From: Gilliamella sp. N-G2
GTDB lineage: Bacteria; Pseudomonadota; Gammaproteobacteria; Enterobacterales; Orbaceae
Assembly (NCBI RefSeq): GCF_002142215.1
Contig: NZ_NAST01000006.1
Location: forward strand, 54,496 to 118,495
DNA length: 64,000 nt
Reading direction: 5' to 3'
The translations under genes were made by a program, and so were the position numbers. Shown here piece after piece: positions 1 through 11,804 of the stretch (positions within the stretch are counted from its first letter, which is position 1; each line of letters opens with the position of its first letter). Under the pieces are notes generated by a model. That model made no database searches. It was given only the letters and a program-made list of their open reading frames with translations, and was not told where the DNA came from.

Positions 1-791
1 AAATTTCGCATTAAGCCTTTATCAAAATCTAACCATGACTCTGCTGGAATGAAATCACTGGTCACACTACCAATAATCCGTACGTTATATTGTTCAAAAT
101 TAAACAGCCATGAAAAAAAAGTCATAATAATGACCGCAAACAGTGGTGCTGGATAACGTGGTTTAAATTTTTTTAAAGCCACCAATGTCACTAAAGTAAA
201 AAATGACACTAACGCAGTTAATACATGAATCTGCGATATCTTTAAAGGGAAATAAACAATGCGCTCAATCAAATAAGAGTAGTCATACTTAAATCCCAAT
301 GTTTTGGCTAGCTGATCAACCATAATCGTAATTGAAATACCATTTAAAAGACCAATTAAAATTGGTTGGCTTAATAAATCAGCTAAAGCTCCTAGGTGAA
401 GTTTTCCGGCAATTAGACACCAAATACCAATCATAATGGTTAATAATACAACTAATTGCCAACGTAAAACGGGATCATTAGCGGCTAAAGGGAAAACTAC
501 AGCGGCTACAACTGCGCAAGTTGCTGTATCTGGCCCAACGATTAATTGCTTAGAAGAACCAAATAGTGCATACACAATCAGTGGCAAGATCGTCGAATAT
601 AAGCCAGCAATTGCTCCTACACCGGTGAGTTCAGCATATGCTATTGAAACAGGTAACGATACCGCTGCTACTGACAATCCAGCTTTAATATCAAAATTGA
701 GATATTCTCGTTTATAATGCAATAAACTCATCAGCCCAGGCATCCAAAAAATGATTTTTTGGAATAATGCGCTATTAGTAAACTTTCCCAT
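1..791 (-). CDS. SulP-family inorganic anion permease (partial, cut by window edge)
   Basis: An open frame of about 263 codons runs from an ATG at 791 on the minus strand off the left edge, so only the N-terminal part of the protein is present. It reads MGKFTNSALFQKIIFWMPGL, then hydrophobic segments including the SulP hallmark stretch AGLSVAAVSLPVSIAYAELT followed by GAIAGLYSTILPLIVYALFG and KQLIVGPDTATCAVVAA. SulP (SLC26) proteins are inner-membrane carriers for sulfate, bicarbonate or dicarboxylates; the substrate cannot be told here, and the C-terminal STAS domain, if any, is outside the window. The start lies 6 bp after the pmbA stop, with AGGAAA inside the pmbA end as ribosome site, so the two are probably co-transcribed. 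Confidence 0.88.
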   Translation of the reverse strand, partial: MGKFTNSALFQKIIFWMPGLMSLLHYKREYLNFDIKAGLSVAAVSLPVSIAYAELTGVGAIAGLYSTILPLIVYALFGSSKQLIVGPDTATCAVVAAVVFPLAANDPVLRWQLVVLLTIMIGIWCLIAGKLHLGALADLLSQPILIGLLNGISITIMVDQLAKTLGFKYDYSYLIERIVYFPLKISQIHVLTALVSFFTLVTLVALKKFKPRYPAPLFAVIIMTFFSWLFNFEQYNVRIIGSVTSDFIPAESWLDFDKGLMRN

Positions 792-797
792 GTTTAA

Positions 798-2150
798 TTA
801 CTTTCCTGCTATACTCATTTTTTCAATCAATATTGAACCACATTGTATATTACTTCTTGTTTCAATATCATTACCTATCGCTACAATATTTTGATACATT
901 TCTTTAAGATTACCGGCAACGGTAATTTCATTAATTGGATATTGGATTTTACCATTTTCAACCCAAAAACCCGTAGCTCCACGCGAATAATCACCGGTCA
1001 CATTGTTAACACCTTGTCCCATTAATGACGTAATAACAACACCTTTATCTAGTTTTCTTAACATTGCAGTGAAATCAGCATCAGTTTGGCTTGGTGAGAC
1101 TAACCAATTATGTGTACCACCTGCATGTCCGGTAGATTTCAAACCTAATTTTTTGGCTGAATAATTACTTAATAAATAAGTTTGCAAAATACCTTGTTCA
1201 ATAATATTGCGCTTAACAGTTCTCGTCCCTTCACTGTCGAATGGTGAAGACCCTACTCCTCTTAAAATATATGGGTCTTCCAAAATTGTCAGCCAAGCGG
1301 GAAAAATTGCTTTTCCTACACTATCCAACAAAAAAGAAGACTTTCGGTAAATCGAACCACCACTAATTGCGGCAACTAAATGCCTTATTAAACCAACTGC
1401 TACTTCAGAACAAAAAAGGACAGGTACTTGCATGGTTGGAATTTGTTTAGCACCTAAATGTGCAACAGCTTTCTCAGTGGCGAGTTTTCCTACCCAAGCT
1501 GGTGATTGCATCTCATTAACGTCTCGAGATGAAGTATAGGCATAATTACGCTCCATTTGCCCATTTTGCTCAGCAATAACCGAGCAAGAAAGCGAATGTG
1601 AACTGGCGCAGTAGCCTTGTAACATTCCTAAACTATTACCATAAACATATACACCATAACGACTATTAAAATAACCACCATCACAGCTTATTAATGAAGA
1701 TTCTGCAAGCGCTGTTAGTTCCGTCTGTTTTGCTTGTTCTATTGCATTATCAACATTTAAATCACTTGGATGAAAAAGATCTAAATCAGGAATATCAAAT
1801 GCCATTAACTCACGATCGCCTAAACCAGAACATGGGTCAGGTGAAGTATATTGCATAATATTGATAGCCATATCCACTGTTTGGCTGATCGCCTGTGGCG
1901 ACAAGTCACTGGTAGACGCGCTGCCTTTACGTTGATTTTGATAGACGGTTATACCTAATGCACCATCACTATTAAATTCAACATTTTCAGTATCCCCTTC
2001 TCTAGTACTGACACTAATACCAGTAGATTGATTAATCGACACCTCTACTGAATCGACCCGAGCTTGTGCTTGTTTGATAGCATCGGCAACAATAGCGGAT
2101 AGATGTTGTTGTTGGCTTATCGCATCTTTTTTAATTTGTTCAATACTCAT
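798..2150 (-). CDS. pmbA: Metalloprotease subunit PmbA (TldE)
   Basis: The 450-residue product matches the length and features of PmbA/TldE, the partner of TldD in a cytoplasmic heterodimeric protease that acts on unfolded peptides, CcdA antitoxin and microcin B17 precursor. Recognisable parts are the N-terminal coil, the central GVGSSPFDSEGTRT region and the C-terminal GATGFWVENGKIQYPINEIT and AGNLKEM blocks typical of the TldD/PmbA family. In this family the metal-binding HExxxH motif sits in TldD, and none is evident here. The ATG at 2150 is directly divergent from yjgA, the same arrangement as in E. coli. tldD is not in the window. A SulP permease gene follows 6 bp downstream. Confidence 0.96.
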   Translation of the reverse strand: MSIEQIKKDAISQQQHLSAIVADAIKQAQARVDSVEVSINQSTGISVSTREGDTENVEFNSDGALGITVYQNQRKGSASTSDLSPQAISQTVDMAINIMQYTSPDPCSGLGDRELMAFDIPDLDLFHPSDLNVDNAIEQAKQTELTALAESSLISCDGGYFNSRYGVYVYGNSLGMLQGYCASSHSLSCSVIAEQNGQMERNYAYTSSRDVNEMQSPAWVGKLATEKAVAHLGAKQIPTMQVPVLFCSEVAVGLIRHLVAAISGGSIYRKSSFLLDSVGKAIFPAWLTILEDPYILRGVGSSPFDSEGTRTVKRNIIEQGILQTYLLSNYSAKKLGLKSTGHAGGTHNWLVSPSQTDADFTAMLRKLDKGVVITSLMGQGVNNVTGDYSRGATGFWVENGKIQYPINEITVAGNLKEMYQNIVAIGNDIETRSNIQCGSILIEKMSIAGK

Positions 2151-2227
2151 TTTATTATTTTCTACAATTCTGCTAGTGATACGTTATAATATGCCAGAAT
2201 TTAATTTTAGTTAACAAAAGAAATAGC

Positions 2228-2764
2228 ATGAATAACAATCAAGAGCCAAATCTAGAACCCGACTTCAATATAAATCAAGAAGATGATGAAATTATTTACG
2301 TTAGTAAAAGTGAAATCAAAAGAGATGCCGAGGTGCTTAAAAAATTAGGTGTCGAACTTGTCAATTTAAGCAAAAATGAAATAAGTAAAATCCCACTTGA
2401 TGAAGACTTATTATATGCTATTGAATTAGCTCAAAAAATAAAAAAAGAAGGCTATCGTAGACAAATTCAATACATAGGTAAATTACTTAGAAATCGTGAT
2501 ATTGAACCGATTACACAGGCATTGGATAAACTCAAAAATCGTCATAATCAGCAAGTTTCCATGTTTCACCGATTAGAGAAACTACGTGATGAATTGATCG
2601 AAACTGGCGATGCTGAATCAATTATGGAGTTATTTCCTACCGCAGATAGACAGCAATTACGCACACTTGCGCGTTCAGCTAAAAAAGAACTAGCTGCAAA
2701 TAAACCGCCAAAAACAGCCAGACAAATTTTTCAATATTTAAAAGAATTGAGCGAAACAGAGTAA
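2228..2764 (+). CDS. yjgA: Ribosome biogenesis factor YjgA (DarP)
   Basis: The 178-residue, highly charged and mostly helical protein contains blocks typical of the DarP/YjgA family, such as [15 protein letters not shown] near residue 20, [15 protein letters not shown] near 80 and [14 protein letters not shown] near 145. In E. coli (183 aa) DarP associates with late 50S precursors and helps maturation of the peptidyl transferase centre. It is divergently transcribed from pmbA, with a 77-bp shared promoter region holding a TATAAT at 2185-2190. The ppa gene follows 69 bp downstream on the same strand. Confidence 0.95.
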   Translation: MNNNQEPNLEPDFNINQEDDEIIYVSKSEIKRDAEVLKKLGVELVNLSKNEISKIPLDEDLLYAIELAQKIKKEGYRRQIQYIGKLLRNRDIEPITQALDKLKNRHNQQVSMFHRLEKLRDELIETGDAESIMELFPTADRQQLRTLARSAKKELAANKPPKTARQIFQYLKELSETE

Positions 2765-2833
2765 GTTTTTATAATGTTCGCTTTATATTTATGATTAAAC
2801 ACTACTAACTAATAAAAGATAGAGGATACAAAA

Positions 2834-3364
2834 ATGGGACTATTAAACGTACCAGCCGGTAAAGAATTACCTGATGACATCTATGTTGTGATTGAAATCC
2901 CAGCGAATGCTGACCCAATTAAATATGAAGTCGATAAAGATACAGGTGCAGTATTTGTTGATAGATTTATGGCAACTGCAATGTTTTATCCATGTAATTA
3001 CGGTTATATTAATCACACTTTATCACTTGATGGAGATCCAGTTGACGTATTAGTTCCAACTCCATACCCATTACAACCAGGTTCTGTAATTCGTTGTCGT
3101 CCAGTTGGCGTATTAAAAATGACCGACGAAGCTGGTTCTGATGCAAAATTAGTAGCGGTTCCTCATACTAAACTGTCAAAAGAATATGATCACATTAAAG
3201 ATGTTGATGACTTACCAGAATTATTAAAATCTCAAATCCAACATTTCTTTGAACAATATAAAGCCCTTGAAAAAGGTAAATGGGTGAAAGTTGACGGTTG
3301 GGATAATGCCGAAGCAGCTCGCAAAGAAATTATCGAATCTTTTGAACGCGCAAAACAAAAGTAA
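2834..3364 (+). CDS. ppa: Inorganic pyrophosphatase
   Basis: The 176-residue product has exactly the length of the E. coli family I soluble pyrophosphatase, which hydrolyses PPi to two phosphates in the cytoplasm and pulls biosynthetic reactions forward. The metal-binding signature DGDPVDVLV is present near residue 66, together with YPCNYGYI upstream and the later [10 protein letters not shown] segment. The start is preceded by AGAGGA. A perfect 12-bp stem followed by a T run (3397-3430) ends the transcript. Confidence 0.98.
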   Translation: MGLLNVPAGKELPDDIYVVIEIPANADPIKYEVDKDTGAVFVDRFMATAMFYPCNYGYINHTLSLDGDPVDVLVPTPYPLQPGSVIRCRPVGVLKMTDEAGSDAKLVAVPHTKLSKEYDHIKDVDDLPELLKSQIQHFFEQYKALEKGKWVKVDGWDNAEAARKEIIESFERAKQK

Positions 3365-3396
3365 TTTGCAATATACAAAAAAGTAATTTTTTGTCT

Positions 3397-3430
3397 GAGT
3401 CATAAAAAATTTTTATGACTCTTTTTTTTA
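3397..3430 (+). terminator. Rho-independent terminator after ppa
   Basis: GAGTCATAAAAA at 3397-3408 pairs perfectly with TTTTTATGACTC at 3410-3421 around a single unpaired base, followed by eight T residues. It lies 33 bp after the ppa stop. Confidence 0.85.
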
Positions 3431-3752
3431 TGTTTATTTTAACTTTCGAAATAACCTCAAGTAGTTATAATATCAGTAATTTATCATAGATCAAAAAACA
3501 ATCAATTACAGAAAAATTATAAAAAAAACTTCACTCTAAGATGAAAAAAATGTCATGAAACTCTTGCTTTCGATTATAATTTATGAGGTAATAGTAATGG
3601 GCAAACGAAAGAAACATTTTTATGGAAACGATTAACTTTTTAATTTAGTGGTAAACTGGTTAGATTAGTTTTTGAGTGGATGTAAATAATGTTTAGTTAA
3701 GCCTAAACAGCCGATAAGGCAAATTATTAATTATTGTTAGGATGTCTAGTCA
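3431..3752 (+). promoter_or_regulatory. Promoter and long 5' leader of the cold-shock gene
   Basis: This 322-bp gap holds no convincing gene. A perfect TATAAT lies at 3575-3580. If it is the -10 box, transcription starts near 3587 and the cold-shock mRNA has a leader of about 165 nt, close to the long 5' UTR known for E. coli cspA-type messages. The leader is AT-rich and ends in an AGGATG ribosome site before the ATG at 3753. No good -35 box was found, so the promoter call rests on the -10 box and the leader length. Confidence 0.4.
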
Positions 3753-3962
3753 ATGAATAAAAAAACAGGCCAAGTAAAATGGTTCAACGAAAGTAAAGGT
3801 TTCGGTTTTATTACCCCAACCGATGGAAGCAAAGATGTATTTGTTCACTTCTCTGCTATATCAGGTGATGGATTTAAAACCCTAGCTGAAGGACAACAAG
3901 TCGAATTTGCTATCCAAGATAGCCCTCGTGGACCAGCAGCGGCTGAAGTTGTTGTTATCTAA
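3753..3962 (+). CDS. cspC: Cold shock domain protein, CspC/CspE type
   Basis: A 69-residue single cold-shock domain with both RNA-binding motifs intact: KGFGFITP (RNP1) near residue 16 and VFVHFSAI (RNP2) near residue 29. The segment [17 protein letters not shown] and the ending IQD..RGPAA are closer to E. coli CspC than to CspA, but CspC and CspE are hard to separate, so the symbol is a best match. Such proteins bind single-stranded RNA, melt secondary structure and act as transcription antiterminators. It is a single-gene unit with a long leader and its own terminator at 3988-4020. Confidence 0.93.
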   Translation: MNKKTGQVKWFNESKGFGFITPTDGSKDVFVHFSAISGDGFKTLAEGQQVEFAIQDSPRGPAAAEVVVI

Positions 3963-3987
3963 TTAAATTTAATTAAATAATATAAGC

Positions 3988-4020
3988 AAAACGCCTATTT
4001 TTAGAAATAGGCGTTTTTTA
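3988..4020 (+). terminator. Rho-independent terminator after the cold-shock gene
   Basis: AAAACGCCTATTT (3988-4000) pairs with AAATAGGCGTTTT (4005-4017) across a TTAG loop and runs into T residues. Confidence 0.88.
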
Positions 4021-4051
4021 TGCGTACAAATAATGATTTCAAGCAGAAGTT

Positions 4052-4079
4052 AAAAAAGCGACACCAAGGTCGCCTTTTT
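4052..4079 (-). terminator. Rho-independent terminator after gapA
   Basis: On the minus strand AAAAAGGCGACC pairs (one mismatch) with TGTCGCTTTTTT across TTGG and ends in a T run. It sits just after the gapA stop and faces the cold-shock terminator. Confidence 0.8.
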
Positions 4080-4094
4080 AATTACAATAGATTC

Positions 4095-5557
<1,463 letters not shown>

Positions 5558-8116
5558 ATGACTGATAACCAAGATTTTACCGACCACACACCAATGATGC
5601 GCCAGTATCTAAAGTTGAAAGCTGAAAATCCTGATATTTTGCTATTTTATCGTATGGGGGATTTTTATGAGATGTTTTATGAAGATGCTAAACGTGGTTC
5701 ACAGCTCTTGGATATTTCACTAACCAAACGAGGCTCATCTAATGGTCAACCTATTCCGATGGCAGGAGTACCTTACCATGCGGTTGAAAGTTATTTAGCC
5801 AAACTCATTTCACTTGGTGAATCAGTCGCAATTTGCGAACAAATTGGTGATCCAGCAACAAGTAAAGGACCGGTTGAACGTAAAATTGTCCGTATTGTTA
5901 CTCCAGGTACTGTAAGTGATGAATTATTGTTAGAAGATCGCAAAGACAATTTGCTTGCTTGTATTTGGCAACAAAAAGAGCACTTTGGTTATGCAACTTT
6001 AGACATGAGTTCTGGACGTTTCTTTGTATTTGAATGTGATAATCCTGAAGCAATACAAGCAGAATTGCAACGGACCGCCCCTGTCGAATTACTCTATCCA
6101 GAAAATTTCGAATCGATGTCTATGATTGAACATCGCCATGGTTTAAGACGAAGACCAATATGGGATTTCGATCTTGAAACGGCAAAACAACAACTTAATT
6201 TACAATTTGGTACTAATGATTTAGTTGGTTACGGAGTTGAGAATTGTCATTATGCATTATGTGCAGCAGGTTGCTTATTGCAATATGTCAAAGATACCCA
6301 ACGCACAGCTATGCCTCATATTCGATCAATAATTAAAGAATCGCCTGTTGATTTTGTAGTCTTAGATGCAGCTACCAGAAAAAACTTAGAAATTACTGAA
6401 AATTTATCGGGTGGCACTGAACATACCGTTGCCGACATTTTAGATAAAACACAAACCGCTATGGGTAGTCGAATGCTCAAAAGATGGTTGCATTCACCAA
6501 TACGCAATCTATCTATCTTACACAATCGGCAACAGGCAATAAGTGAATTACAAAATAATATTATCGATTTACAACCGTTATTAAAACAAATCGGTGATCT
6601 TGAACGAATTTTGGCAAGATTAGCCTTAAGAAGTGCACGTCCGCGCGATTTTGCTCGATTACGTGATGCCTACAACCTTTTACCACAACTTCAGCAATCA
6701 TTGTCTGAATTTAAGGCACCTGCACTCATTGCATTGCGTGCTAAAATCAATCAATTTGATCAAATAGCCGATCTATTAAATCGAGCAATTATTGAATCAC
6801 CACCAGTAATTATTCGTGATGGAGGTGTCATTGCTAGCGGTTATAATCAAGAGCTGGACGAACTACGCGATTTAGCAGATGGTGCAACCAACTATTTAGA
6901 ACAGCTCGAAATTCGCGAGCGTGAAACTTTAGGCATTGATACATTGAAAGTTGGTTTTAATGCGGTTCATGGTTATTACATCCAAATTAGCCGCGGGCAA
7001 AGTCATTTAGCACCAATCCATTATACACGAAGACAAACACTGAAAAATGTCGAACGCTATATTATTCCTGAGTTAAAAGAGTATGAAGATAAAGTTTTAA
7101 CATCTAAAGGTCGAGCTTTAGCTCTAGAAAAACAACTTTATGAACAACTATTCGATCAACTGTTACCATCATTAGCCGATATGCAAATCAGTGCTGATGC
7201 AATTGCGGAACTTGACGTACTGACCAACCTTGCTGAAAGAGCCTTGACGCTTAATTATTATTGTCCAACCTTAACCAATCAAGCTGGTATTGAAATCAAG
7301 GATGGCCGACATATTGTAATAGAACAGGTATTGCAAAAGCCATTTATCGCCAACTCATTATCATTATCACCGAATAGAAGAATGCTAATTATAACGGGTC
7401 CAAATATGGGTGGTAAAAGTACCTATATGCGTCAAGCCGCGTTAATTGTTCTACTTGCTTATATTGGTAGTTTCGTTCCTGCCTCTAAAGCAATCATCGG
7501 CCCTGTTGATCGCATTTTTACACGGATTGGGGCATCAGATGACCTAGCTTCGGGACGGTCTACCTTTATGGTCGAAATGACTGAAACAGCTAATATTATG
7601 CATAATGCAACAACAAATAGTTTAGTTTTAATGGACGAAATTGGACGTGGAACTTCAACTTATGATGGTCTTTCATTAGCATGGGCTTGTGCTGAAAATT
7701 TGGCTAACCAAATCAAAGCGATGACTCTATTTGCTACCCACTATTTTGAACTAACTCAATTACCAGAACAGATGCAAGGTGTTTATAACATCCATTTTGA
7801 TGCAATAGAACATGACAATACCGTCGCCTTTATTCATGAAGTCTCAGAAGGTGCAGCAAGCAAGAGTTTCGGTATAGCGGTAGCAGGACTTGCAGGAGTA
7901 CCTAAAACCATCTTAAAACGTGCCAACCAAAAATTAAAAGAGCTAGAAGTCATTTCTAAACAATCAGCTAATAGCCATGTTGAAAGCTCACAACTTACCT
8001 TTATTGGCGATGCAGAACCATCAGAAGTCGAACTAGCCCTACAACAGATCGATCCTGATGCATTAACGCCAAAACAAGCGTTAGAAACCATTTACCAATT
8101 AAAAAAATTACTTTAA
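5558..8116 (+). CDS. mutS: DNA mismatch repair protein MutS
   Basis: At 852 residues it has nearly the length of E. coli MutS (853). The mismatch-reading Phe-x-Glu lies in GDFYEMFY with F36 and E38, the same positions as in E. coli. The Walker A motif GPNMGGKST is near residue 614, followed by Walker B ([13 protein letters not shown]) and the dimer-interface ATHYFEL region. The C-terminal part keeps the tetramer-forming tail ([20 protein letters not shown]). MutS finds base mismatches and recruits MutL. The gene is monocistronic; convergent dld lies 83 bp downstream. Confidence 0.98.
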   Translation: MTDNQDFTDHTPMMRQYLKLKAENPDILLFYRMGDFYEMFYEDAKRGSQLLDISLTKRGSSNGQPIPMAGVPYHAVESYLAKLISLGESVAICEQIGDPATSKGPVERKIVRIVTPGTVSDELLLEDRKDNLLACIWQQKEHFGYATLDMSSGRFFVFECDNPEAIQAELQRTAPVELLYPENFESMSMIEHRHGLRRRPIWDFDLETAKQQLNLQFGTNDLVGYGVENCHYALCAAGCLLQYVKDTQRTAMPHIRSIIKESPVDFVVLDAATRKNLEITENLSGGTEHTVADILDKTQTAMGSRMLKRWLHSPIRNLSILHNRQQAISELQNNIIDLQPLLKQIGDLERILARLALRSARPRDFARLRDAYNLLPQLQQSLSEFKAPALIALRAKINQFDQIADLLNRAIIESPPVIIRDGGVIASGYNQELDELRDLADGATNYLEQLEIRERETLGIDTLKVGFNAVHGYYIQISRGQSHLAPIHYTRRQTLKNVERYIIPELKEYEDKVLTSKGRALALEKQLYEQLFDQLLPSLADMQISADAIAELDVLTNLAERALTLNYYCPTLTNQAGIEIKDGRHIVIEQVLQKPFIANSLSLSPNRRMLIITGPNMGGKSTYMRQAALIVLLAYIGSFVPASKAIIGPVDRIFTRIGASDDLASGRSTFMVEMTETANIMHNATTNSLVLMDEIGRGTSTYDGLSLAWACAENLANQIKAMTLFATHYFELTQLPEQMQGVYNIHFDAIEHDNTVAFIHEVSEGAASKSFGIAVAGLAGVPKTILKRANQKLKELEVISKQSANSHVESSQLTFIGDAEPSEVELALQQIDPDALTPKQALETIYQLKKLL

Positions 8117-8142
8117 CCAATCGTCAATAAAAGTAAATTAAT

Positions 8143-8174
8143 AAAAAAACCGCTATTAAATCAATAATGGCGGT
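8143..8174 (-). terminator. Terminator after dld (possibly bidirectional)
   Basis: ACCGCTATT (8149-8157) pairs with AATGGCGGT (8166-8174), one G-T pair, over an 8-nt loop. On the minus strand it is followed by seven T residues, so it suits dld best; on the plus strand it could also help end mutS. Confidence 0.7.
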
Positions 8175-8199
8175 GTTAATTTTAAAATTTTGGTTTGAA

Positions 8200-9915
8200 T
8201 TATTTCCAAAATTTCTTCTTAGAGGTTTTACCAATACCAGGATTAAAACTATTAGTTGGATCTAACTCATGATAGAAGTTTTTCAAATCTGAATTAGCAT
8301 GATACAAATGACCAACATTATGTTCAGCTGGATATTGCGCTCCACGCTGATCGAGTATTACCAACATTTCATCCTCCACTTTAGCACAATCAGTACCTTT
8401 TTTTGCCAAATAGTCTTGATGGAACACCGAACAGAAAAAATGACCATAATATAACTTATGAATAAAATGCTGACTAATACTTTCAGGCAAGGTTTCGAAC
8501 CAATCTTTATCATTACGTCGCAAAGCGATATCCAATGCGACTAAATCCTCAACCGTTTTAGTATGCACATTACGATAAACTGTCGCAGCACCCGCAACGG
8601 CAAAACGGTGCAACATTGCAGCTTCTGCTTCTTTATCATTACAACGAAAATAACTGCCATTACGTTTTTCAGTTGAACTGGTAGCAAAATAGTCCTGCAA
8701 AAATGTCTCAGCTTCAGCTATGCCATCATCAGACATTTTTAAAATCAAATGATGTTCATAACGATCACGATAATCACGCATCGATTTTGGCAAATGATTT
8801 GGCCATAATTTACAAACAGCCACGGCAAATTTATCGGAAAAACTGCCCGAAATAAAAGGGATTTTACTCATTATTCGATCAACAAAATTCTTCAAAGAAT
8901 ACATACGAGGTATGTTATCGGTGCCCAATTTTTGGATCGCTAAAAATAGATGTTTACCATATACTGCAGCTATATCAAACGCATCTCGATGAATATACTC
9001 ACCAGATACAGGTAAATTTTTAAATTGTCCTAAAATATGACGACGAATATCATCAAGTTCATTGGTATTATTCGTGCCAATATAAAACACTGCAGTGTTT
9101 TCTTCTAATGGAAATGTATCTAATCGCACCGCAAATACCATTAACCGCCCTGCACTACCAGACGCTTCGTAGTGACGTGCTGGATCTGCATTATATCTGG
9201 CCGGCGTATTAGCATCGATTTGTCGCACATGATCACAATAATGGTGATCGTGCCCTAAACCAGCGTTCGGATTAACATCTTTATCGGTATAAACCCGATT
9301 TTGTAGATTTTGTAAAATATCCTCAGGCGTATCGCCTAACTCAATACCTAAATGATTAACCAAATGTAACTGCCCTTGCTCATCCAATTGAGCAAATACT
9401 GCCATTTGAGTATAAGCTGGCCCCCGTTGAATTAACGCACCACCCGAATTATTACATACGCCACCTAATACTGAAGCACCAATACAAGACGAGCCAATCA
9501 CTGAATGTGGTCCACGATGATATTTTTTTAGTTCTTTTTCTAAATGAAATAACGTACTACCCGGCAAACAGACAACCTGATCGCCATTTTCAATTACTTG
9601 AATGCCATCTAATCGACGGGTACTTACAATAACTATCGGTCTATCATAATCATTACCATCTGGCGTTGAACCACCTGTTAAACCAGTGTTAGCTGATTGA
9701 GTTATTACAATAACATCAGCTTCAACACAAGCTTTTAAAACTTGCCACTGCTCTAATAGTGTGCCAGGTATAACCACCGCTAATGCATCCCCTAGGCCAA
9801 AACGTGCACCTTGACGATAAGGTAAAGTACGACTTGGATCAGTTAAGATATATTTATCACCAACAATACTTTTTAACTTTTCAACAAGGCCTGATGTACT
9901 ATTATTCACTGTCAT
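8200..9915 (-). CDS. dld: Quinone-dependent D-lactate dehydrogenase
   Basis: The product is a peripheral membrane FAD enzyme that oxidises D-lactate to pyruvate and passes electrons to quinone. The FAD-binding PCMH domain shows TQSANTGLTGGSTP and IGSSCIGASVLGGVCNNSGGA (written here in family-typical pieces), and the C-terminal part has the membrane-binding Dld domain with the EHNVGHLYHA and LDPTNSFNPGIGKTSKKKFW ending. A longer frame begins with TTG at 9948, but the ATG at 9915 has AAGGGA at ideal spacing and gives 571 residues, the same as E. coli Dld, so I use it. Together with fermentation it would let the cell respire D-lactate. Confidence 0.97.
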   Translation of the reverse strand: MTVNNSTSGLVEKLKSIVGDKYILTDPSRTLPYRQGARFGLGDALAVVIPGTLLEQWQVLKACVEADVIVITQSANTGLTGGSTPDGNDYDRPIVIVSTRRLDGIQVIENGDQVVCLPGSTLFHLEKELKKYHRGPHSVIGSSCIGASVLGGVCNNSGGALIQRGPAYTQMAVFAQLDEQGQLHLVNHLGIELGDTPEDILQNLQNRVYTDKDVNPNAGLGHDHHYCDHVRQIDANTPARYNADPARHYEASGSAGRLMVFAVRLDTFPLEENTAVFYIGTNNTNELDDIRRHILGQFKNLPVSGEYIHRDAFDIAAVYGKHLFLAIQKLGTDNIPRMYSLKNFVDRIMSKIPFISGSFSDKFAVAVCKLWPNHLPKSMRDYRDRYEHHLILKMSDDGIAEAETFLQDYFATSSTEKRNGSYFRCNDKEAEAAMLHRFAVAGAATVYRNVHTKTVEDLVALDIALRRNDKDWFETLPESISQHFIHKLYYGHFFCSVFHQDYLAKKGTDCAKVEDEMLVILDQRGAQYPAEHNVGHLYHANSDLKNFYHELDPTNSFNPGIGKTSKKKFWK

Positions 9916-10156
9916 TTTGGTTCCCTTATTTAAATTAGAATTAGACAAATATTCAACTCTTCCTGATCATATTATAACCAATTAAATTTATTGAAAAGAG
10001 CACATTACACTTTACAGAGATAAAGAACAAAACTGACACAAAAAGCTAAAAGGAATAAAAATAATAGATAATTATTAGAGTATAGAGATATAAAGAATTA
10101 AGATTAAAGTTTTATCGAATCATGCATACAATTTTGAGTTGTAACAATAGAGTTCC

Positions 10157-10537
10157 TCAACTTTTTTTGCTAAAAAATTCTTTTAGTCGATAAAAATACT
10201 TTCCTAAAAAAATAAATATACGGTGTTGGTTATTATTCTTTTTTAGTTTTTTAAATTCTTGGACTGATTTTATTAATGGTACATCTGTTTTGAATATTTT
10301 TTTCGGTTTCTTTGGCTTTCTAATATTTTTATTTTGTATTCGATTTTCAATAACGCCAACAATACTAATCATAATAACAAATAATATGATTAAAAATTCA
10401 GAAAAAACAAAGAAAAATACCTGTTCACTTTTGCCCCCAATAGTATAAAATCTTGTAGATACTACAGCTGCATAGCTATCTGTGATAGTTAGCAAAAATA
10501 GCATGAGAAATAAAAAAACACTTTTCAAATTTAACAT
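10157..10537 (-). CDS. Small membrane protein of unknown function
   Basis: I do not recognise this 126-residue protein. It has a signal-peptide-like start (LKSVFLFLMLFLLTITDSYA, probable cleavage after SYA near residue 23), a second membrane segment around residues 40-62 (FFFVFSEFLIILFVIMISIV) and a long, very basic cytoplasmic tail (RKPKKPKKIFK...). The topology therefore looks like a short periplasmic loop followed by one membrane span. The ATG at 10537 directly abuts its AAGGA site; a TTG three codons later (10528) has better spacing and may be the true start. It lies in an AT-rich patch with other orphan genes. Confidence 0.55.
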   Translation of the reverse strand: MLNLKSVFLFLMLFLLTITDSYAAVVSTRFYTIGGKSEQVFFFVFSEFLIILFVIMISIVGVIENRIQNKNIRKPKKPKKIFKTDVPLIKSVQEFKKLKKNNNQHRIFIFLGKYFYRLKEFFSKKS

Positions 10538-10742
10538 TCCTTTGTCACTATATTCTTAAGTGATGACTGAAAATAAGCATACAACAAAGTATAAAATTTG
10601 CATATAAATTAGATAATTTTAGATTGTATTTCATTAGAAAATCATTTAATTTTTTCCAATTATACTATTTAGGTTATGCAAATAATCTAAACATTGTTGT
10701 GTTATAGATTTCATAAATTCATAATTAAAAAATATAGTTTAA

Positions 10743-11229
10743 TCGCTTTTATCAATAGACAAGCTATCATTTCAAACTAATCTTCTTGATTTTTCAACTT
10801 CACTTAATAAATATCAGACGAGAAAATTACAATTCCCTGATTTTAAAGAAGATAGAAAAGGGGTGAAGATAGAATGAAAGTTTAATTGCTTCAATATCTC
10901 GTTCGTTTCCTATTTGTGTTTTAATGACCTTATATATCGGCGGACAAGTAGGATTTAAACCCCGAGTAATTGAAGGAATCCCTGAAAAAGCAAAATTTGA
11001 ATCGCCACTGTCATTATTATTAGACGGTCAACAACGAATTACTTCAATTTATCAAGTAACTCTTCGCAAACAAATTGTTAAAACAAGTACACCTAAAAAT
11101 AAAAAGTTAAATACAAATTTATATCAATATAAAAAAGCCTCAAATTCTAATTTAGATAGAGAAGAAGCAATTATAAATATTGCTGAAGATAAAAATTTGA
11201 CAAGAACAAGAAGATTAACTTTGATTTGA
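10743..11229 (+). pseudogene. Frameshifted N-terminal remnant of a DUF262 (GmrSD/ParB-like nuclease) protein
   Basis: The intact part (10924-11229) contains the DUF262 signature LLLDGQQRITSIY, preceded by FKPRVIEGIPEKAKFESPLS. Reading upstream in that frame gives ESLIASISRSFPICVLMTLY, also typical of DUF262. Just before it, in another frame, is KYQTRKLQFPDFKEDRKGVK, the expected N-terminal block (family form is roughly PDFQR), ending at a TGA near 10873. So at least one frameshift separates two parts of one gene, no good start codon is present upstream of 10743, and the protein stops after about 160 residues where relatives run to 500 or more. DUF262 proteins include the GmrSD modified-DNA restriction enzymes. 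I infer a dead restriction-type gene. Confidence 0.75.
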
Positions 11230-11315
11230 TTCTTTGTACATTAACTATTTAATATATTAAAATTTAAAATAAATATTGAATGGTTGGGAATATAATAACT
11301 AAATTTTATATTAAT

Positions 11316-11750
11316 ATGATAAAAAAACTTTATTTATTGATTATTTTCTTTTTTCTATTTTATGGTAGTAAGTCTGCAATTTCCGAACAAAAAGCTATTG
11401 ATGTAAATCCTATTAAAGAAACATCAGTAGTAAAAGAAAAAAATACTCAATCTCAATATATTTCTTATGAAATGGTGAAAAATTTATCTTTAGATGATGC
11501 ACTAGGAAAATTTCCTTCCTATAAAAAAGAAACATATATTTTAGGAACTAATGAAGGTCTAATAACAGAATTTAGGATAGGGCTGCTTAATATTTTCAAA
11601 CAAGACGAAATTAAACAGGGGAAAATTAAAATAACCGAAATAACTTGGCAAATTAATGCTGTAGAAAATTTAACAGTTTGGTATCACCTACAAAAGGAAC
11701 AATGGCTACCTATAGATCATTATATTTGGCATAAAGATTCGCTGTTTTAA
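11316..11750 (+). CDS. Predicted exported protein of unknown function
   Basis: I do not recognise this protein. An ATG at 11316 starts a canonical signal peptide (MIKKLYLLIIFFFLFYGSKS, cleavage probably near SKSA/IS), giving 144 residues; the frame is open from an ATG at 11280 that adds 12 residues without a better ribosome site. The mature part is lysine- and glutamate-rich, then a possible compact domain (residues about 60-144) with ALGKFPSYKKETYILGTNEG and an aromatic C-terminus (VWYHLQKEQWLPIDHYIWH). It is probably periplasmic. It sits alone in the AT-rich patch downstream of the DUF262 remnant. Confidence 0.55.
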   Translation: MIKKLYLLIIFFFLFYGSKSAISEQKAIDVNPIKETSVVKEKNTQSQYISYEMVKNLSLDDALGKFPSYKKETYILGTNEGLITEFRIGLLNIFKQDEIKQGKIKITEITWQINAVENLTVWYHLQKEQWLPIDHYIWHKDSLF

Positions 11751-11804
11751 TCTGTTAAAAAATAGTTTGCCACCAACGACGACCACTATCTACAATTTAA
11801 TAAG

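Noticed and set aside
436..717. A 93-codon plus-strand frame
   Set aside because: It is antisense to the SulP permease, whose hallmark motifs are clear on the minus strand.
3597..3635. A 12-codon open frame (MGKRKKHFYGND) with GAGG upstream in the cold-shock leader
   Set aside because: The only good -10 box (3575-3580) would place the transcription start at or inside the GAGG, and 12 codons are too few to judge coding. Treated as part of the leader.
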